Shown here one piece after another: positions 6,940 through 13,394 of a DNA stretch of 20,983 bases. Source of the stretch: Bacillota bacterium. Its GTDB lineage: Bacteria > Bacillota_A > Clostridia > DSM-8532. Within the stretch, counting starts at the first letter, position 1; each line of letters starts with the position of its first letter. The notes beneath the pieces are model-generated. The model searched no databases, had not been told where the DNA came from, and saw only the letters and a program-made list of their open reading frames with translations. The stretch lies in assembly GCA_023424865.1 (NCBI GenBank), contig JAFADM010000017.1:1-20983 (forward strand), read 5' to 3'. The position numbers were made by a program, and so were the translations under genes.

Positions 6940-7729
6940 CCGTATGGATAATGCTTTTAACACATTAAAGGCTCAGGGTAAAAAAGCCCTTGTCACCTTT
7001 GTCACCGCCGGCGATCCGGATCTTGACGCAACCTACGATCTTGTTCTAGCTATGGAAGAGGCCGGTGCCAGCCTCATTGAGCTGGGCATCCCCTTCTCCG
7101 ATCCCATGGCCGAGGGTCCGGTAATCCAGGCTGCAAATGTAAGGGCTTTGAAAAACGGTGTTAAAATCGATCAGGTATTTAATCTGGTGGCCCGGCTCCG
7201 GGAGAAAACCCAAATTCCTCTGGTCTTTTTAATGTACGCCAACTGCATTTACCGCTACGGCAAGACCCGCTTCTTTGAAAGATGCCGTGCTTGCGGCATT
7301 GACGGGGTCATACTACCCGATCTCCCCTTTGATGAGCAGGAGGAATTTAAGGACGCCGCCGACAGTCAGGGCATATATCTTATCAGCCTCATCGCCCCTA
7401 CCTCGGGAGATCGTATCGGGCCTATTGCACGGAATGCCGCAGGCTTCCTTTACTGTGTTTCATCCCTGGGAGTTACAGGTGTTCGTGAAAATTTTGCCAC
7501 AGATCTTGGTGCCTTCCATGAAAAGGTAGCCAAAGAAAGCTCACTTCCTGCTTTTTTAGGCTTCGGCGTATCCGGCCCTGAAGCGGTGAAAACCTTAAAA
7601 GGGCCCTGGGACGGTCTAATTGTGGGAAGTGCCATTGTCCGGCTCATAGAAAAAAGCCCCGGCGGCAGAGAAGCCGTCGAGGCTGTGAAGGCATTTACTT
7701 ATAAGCTCAGAGAAGCGCTGGACGGCTGA
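6932..7729 (+). CDS. trpA: Tryptophan synthase alpha chain (TrpA)
   Basis: TrpA splits indole-3-glycerol phosphate into indole and glyceraldehyde-3-phosphate. The start at 6932 has AGAGGGAGGG just upstream (6916-6925) and gives 265 residues; the longer in-frame start inside trpB is not family-like. The first catalytic residue is Glu50 in [11 protein letters not shown]. The second, Asp60 of the E. coli enzyme in its ADG motif, is Glu61 here (AEGPVIQAA; codon GAG at 7112-7114). The glyceraldehyde phosphate loop [12 protein letters not shown] and the phosphate-binding IVGSAIV are present. It closes the operon. The next gene is convergent, 26 bp away, and I see only a weak hairpin (about 7722-7740) without a T tract. 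Confidence 0.96.
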   Translation: MNNRMDNAFNTLKAQGKKALVTFVTAGDPDLDATYDLVLAMEEAGASLIELGIPFSDPMAEGPVIQAANVRALKNGVKIDQVFNLVARLREKTQIPLVFLMYANCIYRYGKTRFFERCRACGIDGVILPDLPFDEQEEFKDAADSQGIYLISLIAPTSGDRIGPIARNAAGFLYCVSSLGVTGVRENFATDLGAFHEKVAKESSLPAFLGFGVSGPEAVKTLKGPWDGLIVGSAIVRLIEKSPGGREAVEAVKAFTYKLREALDG

Positions 7730-7755
7730 AATGCCGCCCGGCCCCCCTCCCTTAA

Positions 7756-8388
7756 TCAGTCTTCGGAGGAACGTGCAGACAGCACATTGAAATTTTCAGC
7801 TTTCAGAGCATCAAGGAGCACCTGGATATTTAAGCTGTTAACCCTTACAACTATTTCGTTTGTACGAACAGCCAGGTGAAGGATGTTAAGGCCAAAGCCG
7901 GCGATGATGGAAGCCAGCTTGGCAAGCACTCCGGGCCTGTCTTCATTGACGGCAATGGAGATGCGGGTGCCCTTGTCATGAAGGCCCATGATTTCCATAA
8001 AGGCGTTAAAAACATCCTTTTCGGTAATAATTCCTACCAGCTTGCCGTCATCCACAACCGGCAGACCGCCCACATCATACTCTCTTAGCTTGAGAGCCGC
8101 TTCCTCAATAAGGCTGCCGGATTCAATCGTTACAACATCCTTTATCATGATGGTGCTGATCTTGGTCTTTGAAAGCAAATGGTTTATTTCATAAATGGAC
8201 AGGGAAGTTGCCTGGGAAGGAGACACCTCCAGGAGCTTCCGCTCTGAAACAAAACCTACCAGCTTATCGTTCTTCACGACAGGAATCTTCTTAATCTTTT
8301 TGCTGTGCAGCAGTTCCATAGCGTCGGCCACGGTATCCTCCGGCGAAATGGTAAAAGGATTGGCGGTCATATAGTCTCTCACATACAT
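7756..8388 (-). CDS. CBS-CBS-ACT domain protein (AcuB-like)
   Basis: The protein of 210 residues has two CBS domains (about 3-58 and 75-131) and a C-terminal ACT domain (about 141-205, beginning RISIAVNEDRPGVLAKLASI). CBS pairs usually bind adenine nucleotides and ACT domains often bind amino acids, so it is probably a small-molecule-sensing regulator; this is family knowledge, not a proven role. The layout and length match AcuB of Bacillus subtilis, but no acuA or acuC lies beside it. The start MYVRDYM at 8388 is chosen because AGGAGG (8396-8401 on this strand) sits 7 nt upstream; an in-frame ATG 13 codons earlier has no such site. It converges on trpA and has its own promoter. Confidence 0.85.
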   Translation of the reverse strand: MYVRDYMTANPFTISPEDTVADAMELLHSKKIKKIPVVKNDKLVGFVSERKLLEVSPSQATSLSIYEINHLLSKTKISTIMIKDVVTIESGSLIEEAALKLREYDVGGLPVVDDGKLVGIITEKDVFNAFMEIMGLHDKGTRISIAVNEDRPGVLAKLASIIAGFGLNILHLAVRTNEIVVRVNSLNIQVLLDALKAENFNVLSARSSED

Positions 8389-8479
8389 AGCGAAACCTCC
8401 TGAACAATATTTTACCGGCTCAGCCAAACCTATTCAGCGAGCGGGCTTTCGGCAAAAGGAAATTTTTTCTTACAATTTA

Positions 8480-8508
8480 ATTTTACTCCACTCTTAATTT
8501 CCAGTCAA
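8480..8508 (-). promoter_or_regulatory. Promoter of the CBS-ACT gene
   Basis: On the minus strand TTGACT (8508-8503) is followed after 17 bp by TAAAAT (8485-8480). These match sigma-A at five of six positions each, with ideal spacing. The start would be near 8473, giving a leader of about 85 nt. The promoter begins 8 bp past the stop of the upstream cardiolipin synthase gene. Confidence 0.75.
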
Positions 8509-8515
8509 TTGAAGG

Positions 8516-10051
8516 TTACATCATCGGTGCAATAAGCCTTAGCAGTCCTCTGAGAAAACGTTTGGGAAGGCCTGCTTTTTTAATGTTCTCCAGCGTTATC
8601 TCCTGGCATTTTTCCAGCGTTTCAAAAAAGTCCTTCTTTATTTCCCTTATGGTTTGGGATTTGTACAGCCAAACACCGTTTTCAAAATGCATGTAAAAGC
8701 TTCTGTAGTCCAGGTTGACTGTTCCCACAGTGGCCTGCTCATCATCACAGACGAATACCTTGGCATGGAGAAAGCCCGGCGTGTATTCGTAAATTCTTAC
8801 CCCGGCCTCCAGCAATATATTGTAAAAGGACTGGGTTACAAGAAAGACATACCATTTATCCGCTATATGAGGGGTTACGATTCGGACATCAACCCCGCTT
8901 TTGGCTGCCAGTATGAGGGATGTTGTCATTTCATTGTCAATGACAAGATAGGGCGTAAAAATATACACATACTTTTTAGCCCGGTTAATCATATTTAAAT
9001 AGATAAATTCTCCCACGGATTCATTATCCAGAGGGCTGTCGGCATAGGGCTGGACAAAACCGTCGGATTGAAAGCTTTGGGGAGCATGGCTGTGAGGGCT
9101 GAAATTTTCGCACTGGTTGGGATCCTTGCACATATAGCCCCACAGCTGAAAGAACATAACGGTCATATTCCATACCGCATCTCCCCGTACAAGAATGCCC
9201 GTATCCTTCCAGTGGCCGTGCTTGGGGTACAGATTAATGTATTCATCTGCCAGATTGATGCCTCCGGTAAAACCTGTATGCCCGTCTACAATAATGTTTT
9301 TCCGGTGATCCCGGTGATTCATCCGGATTTCCAATAGGGGCGTGAAGGGATTGAATACCTCACATTGTATCCCCTTTTTGATAAGCTTCTCCTTATATTT
9401 ATAAGGCAAGGTAAACATGCAGCCCGCATCGTCGAACATCACACGGACATCCACCCCCTGAGACACCTTTCTTTCAAGAATGGCCAGAATGGTGTTCCAC
9501 ATAAGACCTTCTTCTATTATAAACATTTCAATAAAAATAAAATGTCTGGCTTGCTCCAATACTTCCGTCAGCCGTTTGAAAAAGGCCTCCCCGGAGGGAA
9601 AGTATTCGGTTGTGGAATTGACGCATACCGGAAAGGAGGATGCATTCCTTATATAAAGGGACTGATTGGCGACAGACAGATTTTCGTTTTGTATGGCTTT
9701 TAAAACCTCCTGATCCTGGCTTAAATACTGAAAGGTATCCTTCTGATAGGAGGTAATCCGTTTGCGGAACCGGTTGGCTGAGCTTGATATTCTGAAAAAC
9801 AGGTACAGAAGTCCTCCAAAAACGGGAAAAAGCAATATGGGGATGGTCCATGCCAGCTTGTGGGAAGGATTGGTCCGCTGACTTGCCATCCATATGACAA
9901 CACCAATACTTATCATGGTAAAAAAGGCATAAAAATACACAAAATAACTGCTGAGCTGCCAGATAAACAAAATAAAGATCGCCAGCTGTGTTAATAAGAT
10001 GGCACTTAAAAGCATCACTCTGCTAAAAAGTGTCTTTAGTACTTTTTTCAA
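8516..10051 (-). CDS. cls: Cardiolipin synthase (phospholipase D family)
   Basis: The 511-residue membrane protein has two to three hydrophobic segments in its first 87 residues (about 12-31, 35-55, 67-86) followed by two phospholipase D domains. The catalytic HKD motifs are complete: His249-x-Lys251-x4-Asp256 (HRKNIIVD) and His429-x-Lys431-x4-Asp436 (HAKVFVCD), each followed by the usual Gly/Asn strand (TGGINLAD; VGTVNLD). This is the bacterial cardiolipin synthase layout, which makes cardiolipin from two phosphatidylglycerols at the inner membrane face. The start is a TTG at 10051, 4 nt after AGGAGG (10060-10055). An ATG lying directly against that site is out of frame and stops after ten codons, so TTG is the best choice, though the spacing is short. 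Other PLD-family transferases are possible. Confidence 0.9.
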   Translation of the reverse strand: MKKVLKTLFSRVMLLSAILLTQLAIFILFIWQLSSYFVYFYAFFTMISIGVVIWMASQRTNPSHKLAWTIPILLFPVFGGLLYLFFRISSSANRFRKRITSYQKDTFQYLSQDQEVLKAIQNENLSVANQSLYIRNASSFPVCVNSTTEYFPSGEAFFKRLTEVLEQARHFIFIEMFIIEEGLMWNTILAILERKVSQGVDVRVMFDDAGCMFTLPYKYKEKLIKKGIQCEVFNPFTPLLEIRMNHRDHRKNIIVDGHTGFTGGINLADEYINLYPKHGHWKDTGILVRGDAVWNMTVMFFQLWGYMCKDPNQCENFSPHSHAPQSFQSDGFVQPYADSPLDNESVGEFIYLNMINRAKKYVYIFTPYLVIDNEMTTSLILAAKSGVDVRIVTPHIADKWYVFLVTQSFYNILLEAGVRIYEYTPGFLHAKVFVCDDEQATVGTVNLDYRSFYMHFENGVWLYKSQTIREIKKDFFETLEKCQEITLENIKKAGLPKRFLRGLLRLIAPMM

Positions 10052-10348
10052 GCATCCTCCTGTCTTATCCTGTCAAAAGCCGTATTCCTGCGCTTCAATT
10101 CAAAAGTACTGTGAATTGAAGCTGCTGCAAGCCTTTGGGATAACCTGCTGCTTTTCTGTTTAGGATCCCGCTCTCTTATTTACCATTAATTTTACTCGAT
10201 AACCTTTATCTATGCACATCCATTTGAAATTTTATTAATGGATTGCCTTAATTTAACACGAAAGATTTTTGAAAATCCGCTCATTCTATTAGTGAAGCTT
10301 CAAGCAAAACACACATTATCTCCCCGAACTTTATCAGGAGGTGACAAC
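10052..10348. other. Divergent intergenic region between cls and the SASP gene
   Basis: This region must carry promoters for both directions. It contains a perfect 10-bp inverted repeat, GCTTCAATTC (10092-10101) and GAATTGAAGC (10113-10122), around an 11-nt loop, about 40 bp before the cls start. On the minus strand a TAAAAT lies near 10188 without a good -35. I looked for a forespore sigma-G promoter before the SASP gene; short CATTCTA and CATTAT stretches near 10283 and 10316 are present but without a matching -35, so I do not call one. Confidence 0.5.
10092..10122 (-). other. Perfect inverted repeat upstream of cls
   Basis: The arms of 10 bp pair without mismatch around AAAAGTACTGT, which itself contains the palindrome AGTACT. 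On the minus strand the repeat would lie in the cls leader or at its promoter, ending about 40 nt before the TTG. No T tract follows on either strand. It could be an operator or a leader hairpin; the sequence cannot decide. Confidence 0.5.
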
Positions 10349-10570
10349 ATGTCGAGACCTAAAACACCGATTGTTCCATCAAGCAGAGAGGCGCTGACAA
10401 AATTTAAGCTGGAGTGCGCCCAGGAAATTGGCCATCTGCAATACTGCAAGGAAAACAATGACCATTACAAGGGTGATCTTCCTTCCGTACAAAACGGAAG
10501 AGAGGGCGGCCCCATCGGCGGTCAGATGGTTAAAAAAATGATCCAAGCTTATGAGAGCCAGATGAAGTAG
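10349..10570 (+). CDS. Small acid-soluble spore protein, alpha/beta type
   Basis: This 73-residue protein has both signature regions of alpha/beta SASPs, which coat and protect spore DNA and are degraded at germination: ALTKFKLECAQEIG (residues 15-28) and NGREGGPIGGQMVKKMI (49-65). The ribosome site AGGAGGTGA (10336-10344) is strong and well spaced. Two features differ from the classic Bacillus proteins. The linker between the two motifs is about nine residues longer, and the position after the conserved Glu22, where the germination protease GPR cuts, is Cys23 instead of Ile or Phe. A second cysteine is at 33. Two cysteines are uncommon in this family. It stands alone with one small gene behind it and implies a spore former. 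Confidence 0.85.
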   Translation: MSRPKTPIVPSSREALTKFKLECAQEIGHLQYCKENNDHYKGDLPSVQNGREGGPIGGQMVKKMIQAYESQMK

Positions 10571-10586
10571 GAGAAACAGGAACACT

Positions 10587-10760
10587 ATGAGTAAACCGGG
10601 TGATAAGAAAAACAGCGGCGGCCAGGGATCGCAGAAAGCGTCCAAAGGCTCAAGCACAAATAAAAAGGAGGACGGCTCTTTCGATTCGCGGAAAATAAAG
10701 CACGATCCTCAAGCCGAAAGCTCCCGGGCTGTTTTCGGACAGCATGGGGAAAGCGAATAA
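10587..10760 (+). CDS. Unknown small hydrophilic protein behind the SASP gene
   Basis: A 57-codon frame starts at an ATG 17 nt after the SASP stop and ends with TAA at 10758-10760. The protein is very polar: Lys, Ser, Gly, Gln and Asp dominate, with no membrane segment and almost no large hydrophobic residues, so it is probably disordered. The first half is low in complexity (MSKPGDKKNSGGQGSQKASK); the second ends in SSRAVFGQHGESE. I do not recognise a family. A weak site (AGGAAC, 10578-10583) precedes the ATG and AGGAG lies further upstream. It lies between the SASP gene and the shared terminator, so it is probably cotranscribed and possibly a minor spore protein; that is inference. Composition resembles small spore-core proteins only loosely. 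Confidence 0.55.
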   Translation: MSKPGDKKNSGGQGSQKASKGSSTNKKEDGSFDSRKIKHDPQAESSRAVFGQHGESE

Positions 10761-10784
10761 TCCTTTTTTAATCCTTCCCTATAT

Positions 10785-10808
10785 GCAACTCCCTAAAAGC
10801 GGAGTTGT
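10785..10808 (+). other. Hairpin after the small spore-associated gene
   Basis: CAACTCC (10786-10792) pairs perfectly with GGAGTTG (10801-10807) around an 8-nt loop, with a G-T pair at the base. No T tract follows. It stands 4 nt before the terminator stem, making a tandem pair that may protect the 3' end of the transcript. Confidence 0.5.
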
Positions 10809-10812
10809 AACC

Positions 10813-10843
10813 AGACCTGTGAAATAACTTCACAGGTCTTTTA
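10813..10843 (+). terminator. Rho-independent terminator of the SASP transcript
   Basis: AGACCTGTGAA (10813-10823) pairs perfectly with TTCACAGGTCT (10829-10839) around ATAAC, followed by TTTTAT. An 11-bp perfect stem and T-rich tail make this a clear terminator. It separates the spore genes from the liv promoter. Confidence 0.88.
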
Positions 10844-11093
10844 TAACTTCTCAACAATAAGAAGGGCAAAGCGCCTCTGTCTCCTTTCATTGGATGGTTT
10901 TTAGATATGCATTTAAATGAAAGTTTCATATATGTAAACTTGCATTAAAGCCTCAAATTACAGATTGACAAAGTTCCTGATTTGGTCTACTATTAGTAAC
11001 ATCAAAAGGGACGCAATGACGCGCAGAAGCCTCGTGTATAATTGTTTCCCTTTTTCCATATCTAAATGATAAATTAAAAGTAGGAGGATAATT
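10844..11093 (+). promoter_or_regulatory. Regulatory region of the liv operon
   Basis: The region between the terminator and livJ carries a palindrome ATGAAA-G-TTTCAT (10917-10929) about 35 bp before the -35 box, inside a longer AT-rich stretch flanked by ATGCA (10907-10911) and TGCAT (10941-10945). The strong promoter is listed separately. A perfect TATAAT at 11037-11042 without a good -35 could be a second, weaker start. The livJ ribosome site is AGGAGG, 7 nt before its ATG. I see no T-box or riboswitch in the leader of about 94 nt. Confidence 0.5.
10965..10993 (+). promoter_or_regulatory. liv operon promoter
   Basis: A perfect sigma-A -35 box TTGACA (10965-10970) is followed after exactly 17 bp by TACTAT (10988-10993), which matches the -10 consensus at four of six positions, including the essential first T, A and last T. 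The start is predicted near 11000, some 94 nt before livJ. Confidence 0.8.
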
Positions 11094-12326
11094 ATGAAAC
11101 TTATTACTCGAAGATTGCTCAGTCTTATGACAGCAAGCGCCTTAGTTTTCTCATTGGCTGCTTGCGGAAGCACTTCAACCAGCACACCTACACCGTCTGC
11201 TTCAGGCACAGCTACCCCTACTCCTTCAGCTTCTTCCTCAGCAACTCCTGATAACAGCAGTGAGCCCATAAAGATTGGTGTTATTTCACCTATCTCCGGC
11301 GGTCTTGCAGCATACGGCGAAGCTGTAAACAACGGCATCAAGCTTGCCATAGAAGAGATTAACGCAAAAGGCGGCGTACTTAACAGAGAACTCCAGGTTA
11401 TTGCTTATATGGATGACAAGGCTGATTCTACCGAAGGCGCAAACAGCTTCAACAAGCTGGTATCCGACGGTGCAAAAGCCATTATTGGTTCCGTTACCTC
11501 CGGTGTAACCGCCGGTCTTGCTACTCTTGCTGATGAGCAGGGTATGCTCCTTCTGACACCTACTGCTACTGCAGACACCGTTACAGAAGGAACCACCAGC
11601 GTATTCCGCGCATGCTTCCGTGACTCCTACCAGGGCGAAATGGCTGCAAAATTTGCTGCCGAGGTTCTGAAGGTTAAGAAGGTTGCCATCCTGTATGCTT
11701 CCGGCGACACCTATTCTTCCGGTCTTTATGAAGCCTTTAAGACCGCTGCTTCTACCTACGGCCTTGATATCGTATCTACAGAAAGCTCTTCCTCCACCGA
11801 TGACACCGACTACAACACCCAGCTGACCAATATCGCAGCTTCCGGTGCTGAGCTTCTTTTCGCTCCCTACTACTACAGCTCCGTTGGCCCATACATCGTA
11901 CCCCAGGCCAGAGCTGCCGGCTTCACCGGTTATATGGTCGGTGCTGACGGCTGGGACGGAACTGTCGGAACAATGGTTGAAGACAAAACCCTTTACAACA
12001 ACACCTACTTCACCAACCACTATGCTCCTGATGACCCCAACGAAGTTGTTCAGAACTTTGTTAAGAGCTACAGCGACAAATTCAGCCCTGAAGCTCTGAA
12101 CGCTCTTGCTGCTCTGGCCTATGACTCCACTTACATGCTTGCTCAGGCCATTGAAAAAGCAGGAACCGATGATACGGCTGCAATTGTTACCGCAATGACA
12201 GGTATGAGCTTCTCCGGCGTTACCGGCTCCTTCACCCTCGATGAAACCGGTACACCCGCCAAGTCCGTTGCCATCATTGAATACAAGGACGGCGCTGCTA
12301 TCTGGAATTCTACAGTGGGACAATAA
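11094..12326 (+). CDS. livJ: Branched-chain amino acid ABC transporter, substrate-binding lipoprotein
   Basis: This is the extracellular receptor of the importer. The 410 residues begin with a lipoprotein signal: basic start, hydrophobic core, lipobox LAAC with Cys24 as anchor. A Ser/Thr/Pro-rich flexible linker (about 25-57) leads to a periplasmic-binding fold of the LivJ/Leu-Ile-Val type, which opens with IKIGVISPISGGLAAYGEAV and has GVLNRELQVIAYMDD and TPTATADTVTEG. It begins an operon with the two permeases and two ATPases. The family also binds other amino acids, amides and short ureas, so the true ligand is not fixed by sequence; branched-chain amino acids are the default. Very regular codon use suggests high expression, as expected for a binding protein. 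Confidence 0.93.
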   Translation: MKLITRRLLSLMTASALVFSLAACGSTSTSTPTPSASGTATPTPSASSSATPDNSSEPIKIGVISPISGGLAAYGEAVNNGIKLAIEEINAKGGVLNRELQVIAYMDDKADSTEGANSFNKLVSDGAKAIIGSVTSGVTAGLATLADEQGMLLLTPTATADTVTEGTTSVFRACFRDSYQGEMAAKFAAEVLKVKKVAILYASGDTYSSGLYEAFKTAASTYGLDIVSTESSSSTDDTDYNTQLTNIAASGAELLFAPYYYSSVGPYIVPQARAAGFTGYMVGADGWDGTVGTMVEDKTLYNNTYFTNHYAPDDPNEVVQNFVKSYSDKFSPEALNALAALAYDSTYMLAQAIEKAGTDDTAAIVTAMTGMSFSGVTGSFTLDETGTPAKSVAIIEYKDGAAIWNSTVGQ

Positions 12327-12353
12327 TAGCAACATTTAACTATTTTATAAGAT

Positions 12354-12392
12354 TAAATGCGACACGGAGGGTTATCCTCTGTGTCGCATTTA
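12354..12392 (+). other. Strong hairpin between livJ and livH
   Basis: TAAATGCGACACGGAGG (12354-12370) pairs with CCTCTGTGTCGCATTTA (12376-12392) around GTTAT, 17 pairs with one G-T. The run that follows (TTG) is not a proper T tract, so it is more likely a stabilising or partly terminating structure than a full terminator. Such hairpins after a binding-protein gene commonly raise its mRNA level over that of the downstream permease genes. Confidence 0.8.
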
Positions 12393-12409
12393 TTGCGGGT
12401 TGTCGCAAT
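12392..12409 (+). other. Second hairpin, competing with the first
   Basis: ATTGCG (12392-12397) pairs with CGCAAT (12404-12409) around GGTTGT. The sequence TGTCGCA occurs twice, at 12382-12388 and 12402-12408. The upstream TGCGACA (12358-12364) could pair with either copy, so two alternative folds are possible. Any switching role is inference. Confidence 0.45.
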
Positions 12410-12478
12410 GCCTTGCCTGTCTTTTCTGACGGCTAATGCGCAAGCCCCGGCAAAATCATACCGAAAGGAGTTGCGTTT

Positions 12479-13393
12479 ATGGATCAATTCATGTTATTTA
12501 TTCAGCAACTGATCAACGGCCTGAGGGTCGGGAGCGTTTATGCATTGGTCGCCCTGGGATATACCATGGTTTACGGCATTATCCGCCTCATCAATTTTGC
12601 CCATGGTGACTTTATTATGGTTGGAGGTTACACCCTCGTCTTTACGGTACCTTTAATGGTTAATCTGGGCATGCCGGCCTGGGCTGCTATTATTTTCGCA
12701 ATTATAGTGTGCGCCGTAGTTGGCGTGCTTGTGGAAAAATTGGCTTACAGTCCTGTAAGAGCACGCCGAGGCAGCAATATGACACTGCTTATTACGGCCA
12801 TTGCCATGAGCCTTTTTCTTGAAAACTTTGCCCAATTGCTCTTTGGAGCCAATCCCAAGCAGGTAGGCACTCTTTTCCGCCTTCCCAACATGCTTGGTTT
12901 TTCAGGAAATACGCTATTAACTATTATTCTGGGTGTCGTCGTTATGATTGCCCTCCAGCTTTTCGTTAAAAATACCAAGCTGGGCAAATCCATGCGTGCC
13001 GTATCGGAAGATAAGCAGGCATCCATATTGATGGGGGTAAATATCAACTTTACTATAGCCATTACTTTTGCTATCGGTTCCGGACTTGCGGCAGTCGCTT
13101 CCCTTATGTACTGTGCCCAGTACAATCAGGTTACCATTACCATGGGCACCATGCTTGGCTTAAAGGCCTTTGTAGCAGCTGTTTTAGGCGGCATCGGCAT
13201 TATTCCCGGCGCAATGCTCGGGGGTATGGTCATAGGACTTGTGGAATCCCTCTCCAAATCCTATATCGGCGTATTGACCGGAGGCATTATTACCTCCGCT
13301 TTTTCAGATGCTATTGTGTTTGCCATATTGGTAATTGTACTGCTTGTTAAGCCTGCAGGAATTCTGGGCAAAAATGTCGGAGAGAAGGTGTAA
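12479..13393 (+). CDS. livH: Branched-chain amino acid ABC transporter permease LivH
   Basis: The first of two membrane subunits, 304 residues, with about eight hydrophobic segments. It starts with QLINGLRVGSVYALVALGYTMVYGIIRLINFAHGDFIMVGGY, the typical LivH opening (quoted here in part as GSVYALVALGYTMVYG and INFAHGDF). The cytoplasmic coupling loop includes GKSMRAVSEDKQASILMGVN (about 168-187), which contacts the ATPases. GAMLGGMVIGLVESL follows near the C-terminus. The GAAAGGAG-like site (GAAAGGAG, 12463-12470) is 8 nt before the ATG. It follows livJ after about 150 nt of structured leader and precedes livM by 1 nt. Confidence 0.93.
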   Translation: MDQFMLFIQQLINGLRVGSVYALVALGYTMVYGIIRLINFAHGDFIMVGGYTLVFTVPLMVNLGMPAWAAIIFAIIVCAVVGVLVEKLAYSPVRARRGSNMTLLITAIAMSLFLENFAQLLFGANPKQVGTLFRLPNMLGFSGNTLLTIILGVVVMIALQLFVKNTKLGKSMRAVSEDKQASILMGVNINFTIAITFAIGSGLAAVASLMYCAQYNQVTITMGTMLGLKAFVAAVLGGIGIIPGAMLGGMVIGLVESLSKSYIGVLTGGIITSAFSDAIVFAILVIVLLVKPAGILGKNVGEKV

Positions 13394-13394
13394 C

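Noticed and set aside
7722..7740. Possible terminator after trpA (CGGC...GCCG hairpin)
   Set aside because: The stem is short with a mismatch and is followed by C-rich sequence, not T; too weak to call.
8389..8427. Longer N-terminus of the CBS-ACT protein
   Set aside because: The upstream start lacks a ribosome site, while AGGAGG sits exactly upstream of the start at 8388, where the CBS domain begins.
10001..10054. ATG directly after AGGAGG as start of a ten-codon frame overlapping the cls start
   Set aside because: There is no spacing between ribosome site and ATG, and the frame stops at once; the TTG at 10051 opens the long conserved frame.
10240..10330. Forespore sigma-G promoter for the SASP gene
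   Set aside because: Partial -10 matches exist, but none has a proper -35 at 17-18 bp, so I could not support it although one is expected nearby.
11162..11265. Ser/Thr/Pro repeat in the livJ start as a DNA tandem repeat
   Set aside because: It is the flexible linker of a lipoprotein after the lipid anchor; the codons vary and there is no exact DNA repeat of note.
11286..12335. 349-codon frame on the minus strand across livJ
   Set aside because: It is the antisense shadow of livJ, created by livJ's regular codon use; it has no domain, no ribosome site and no operon context.
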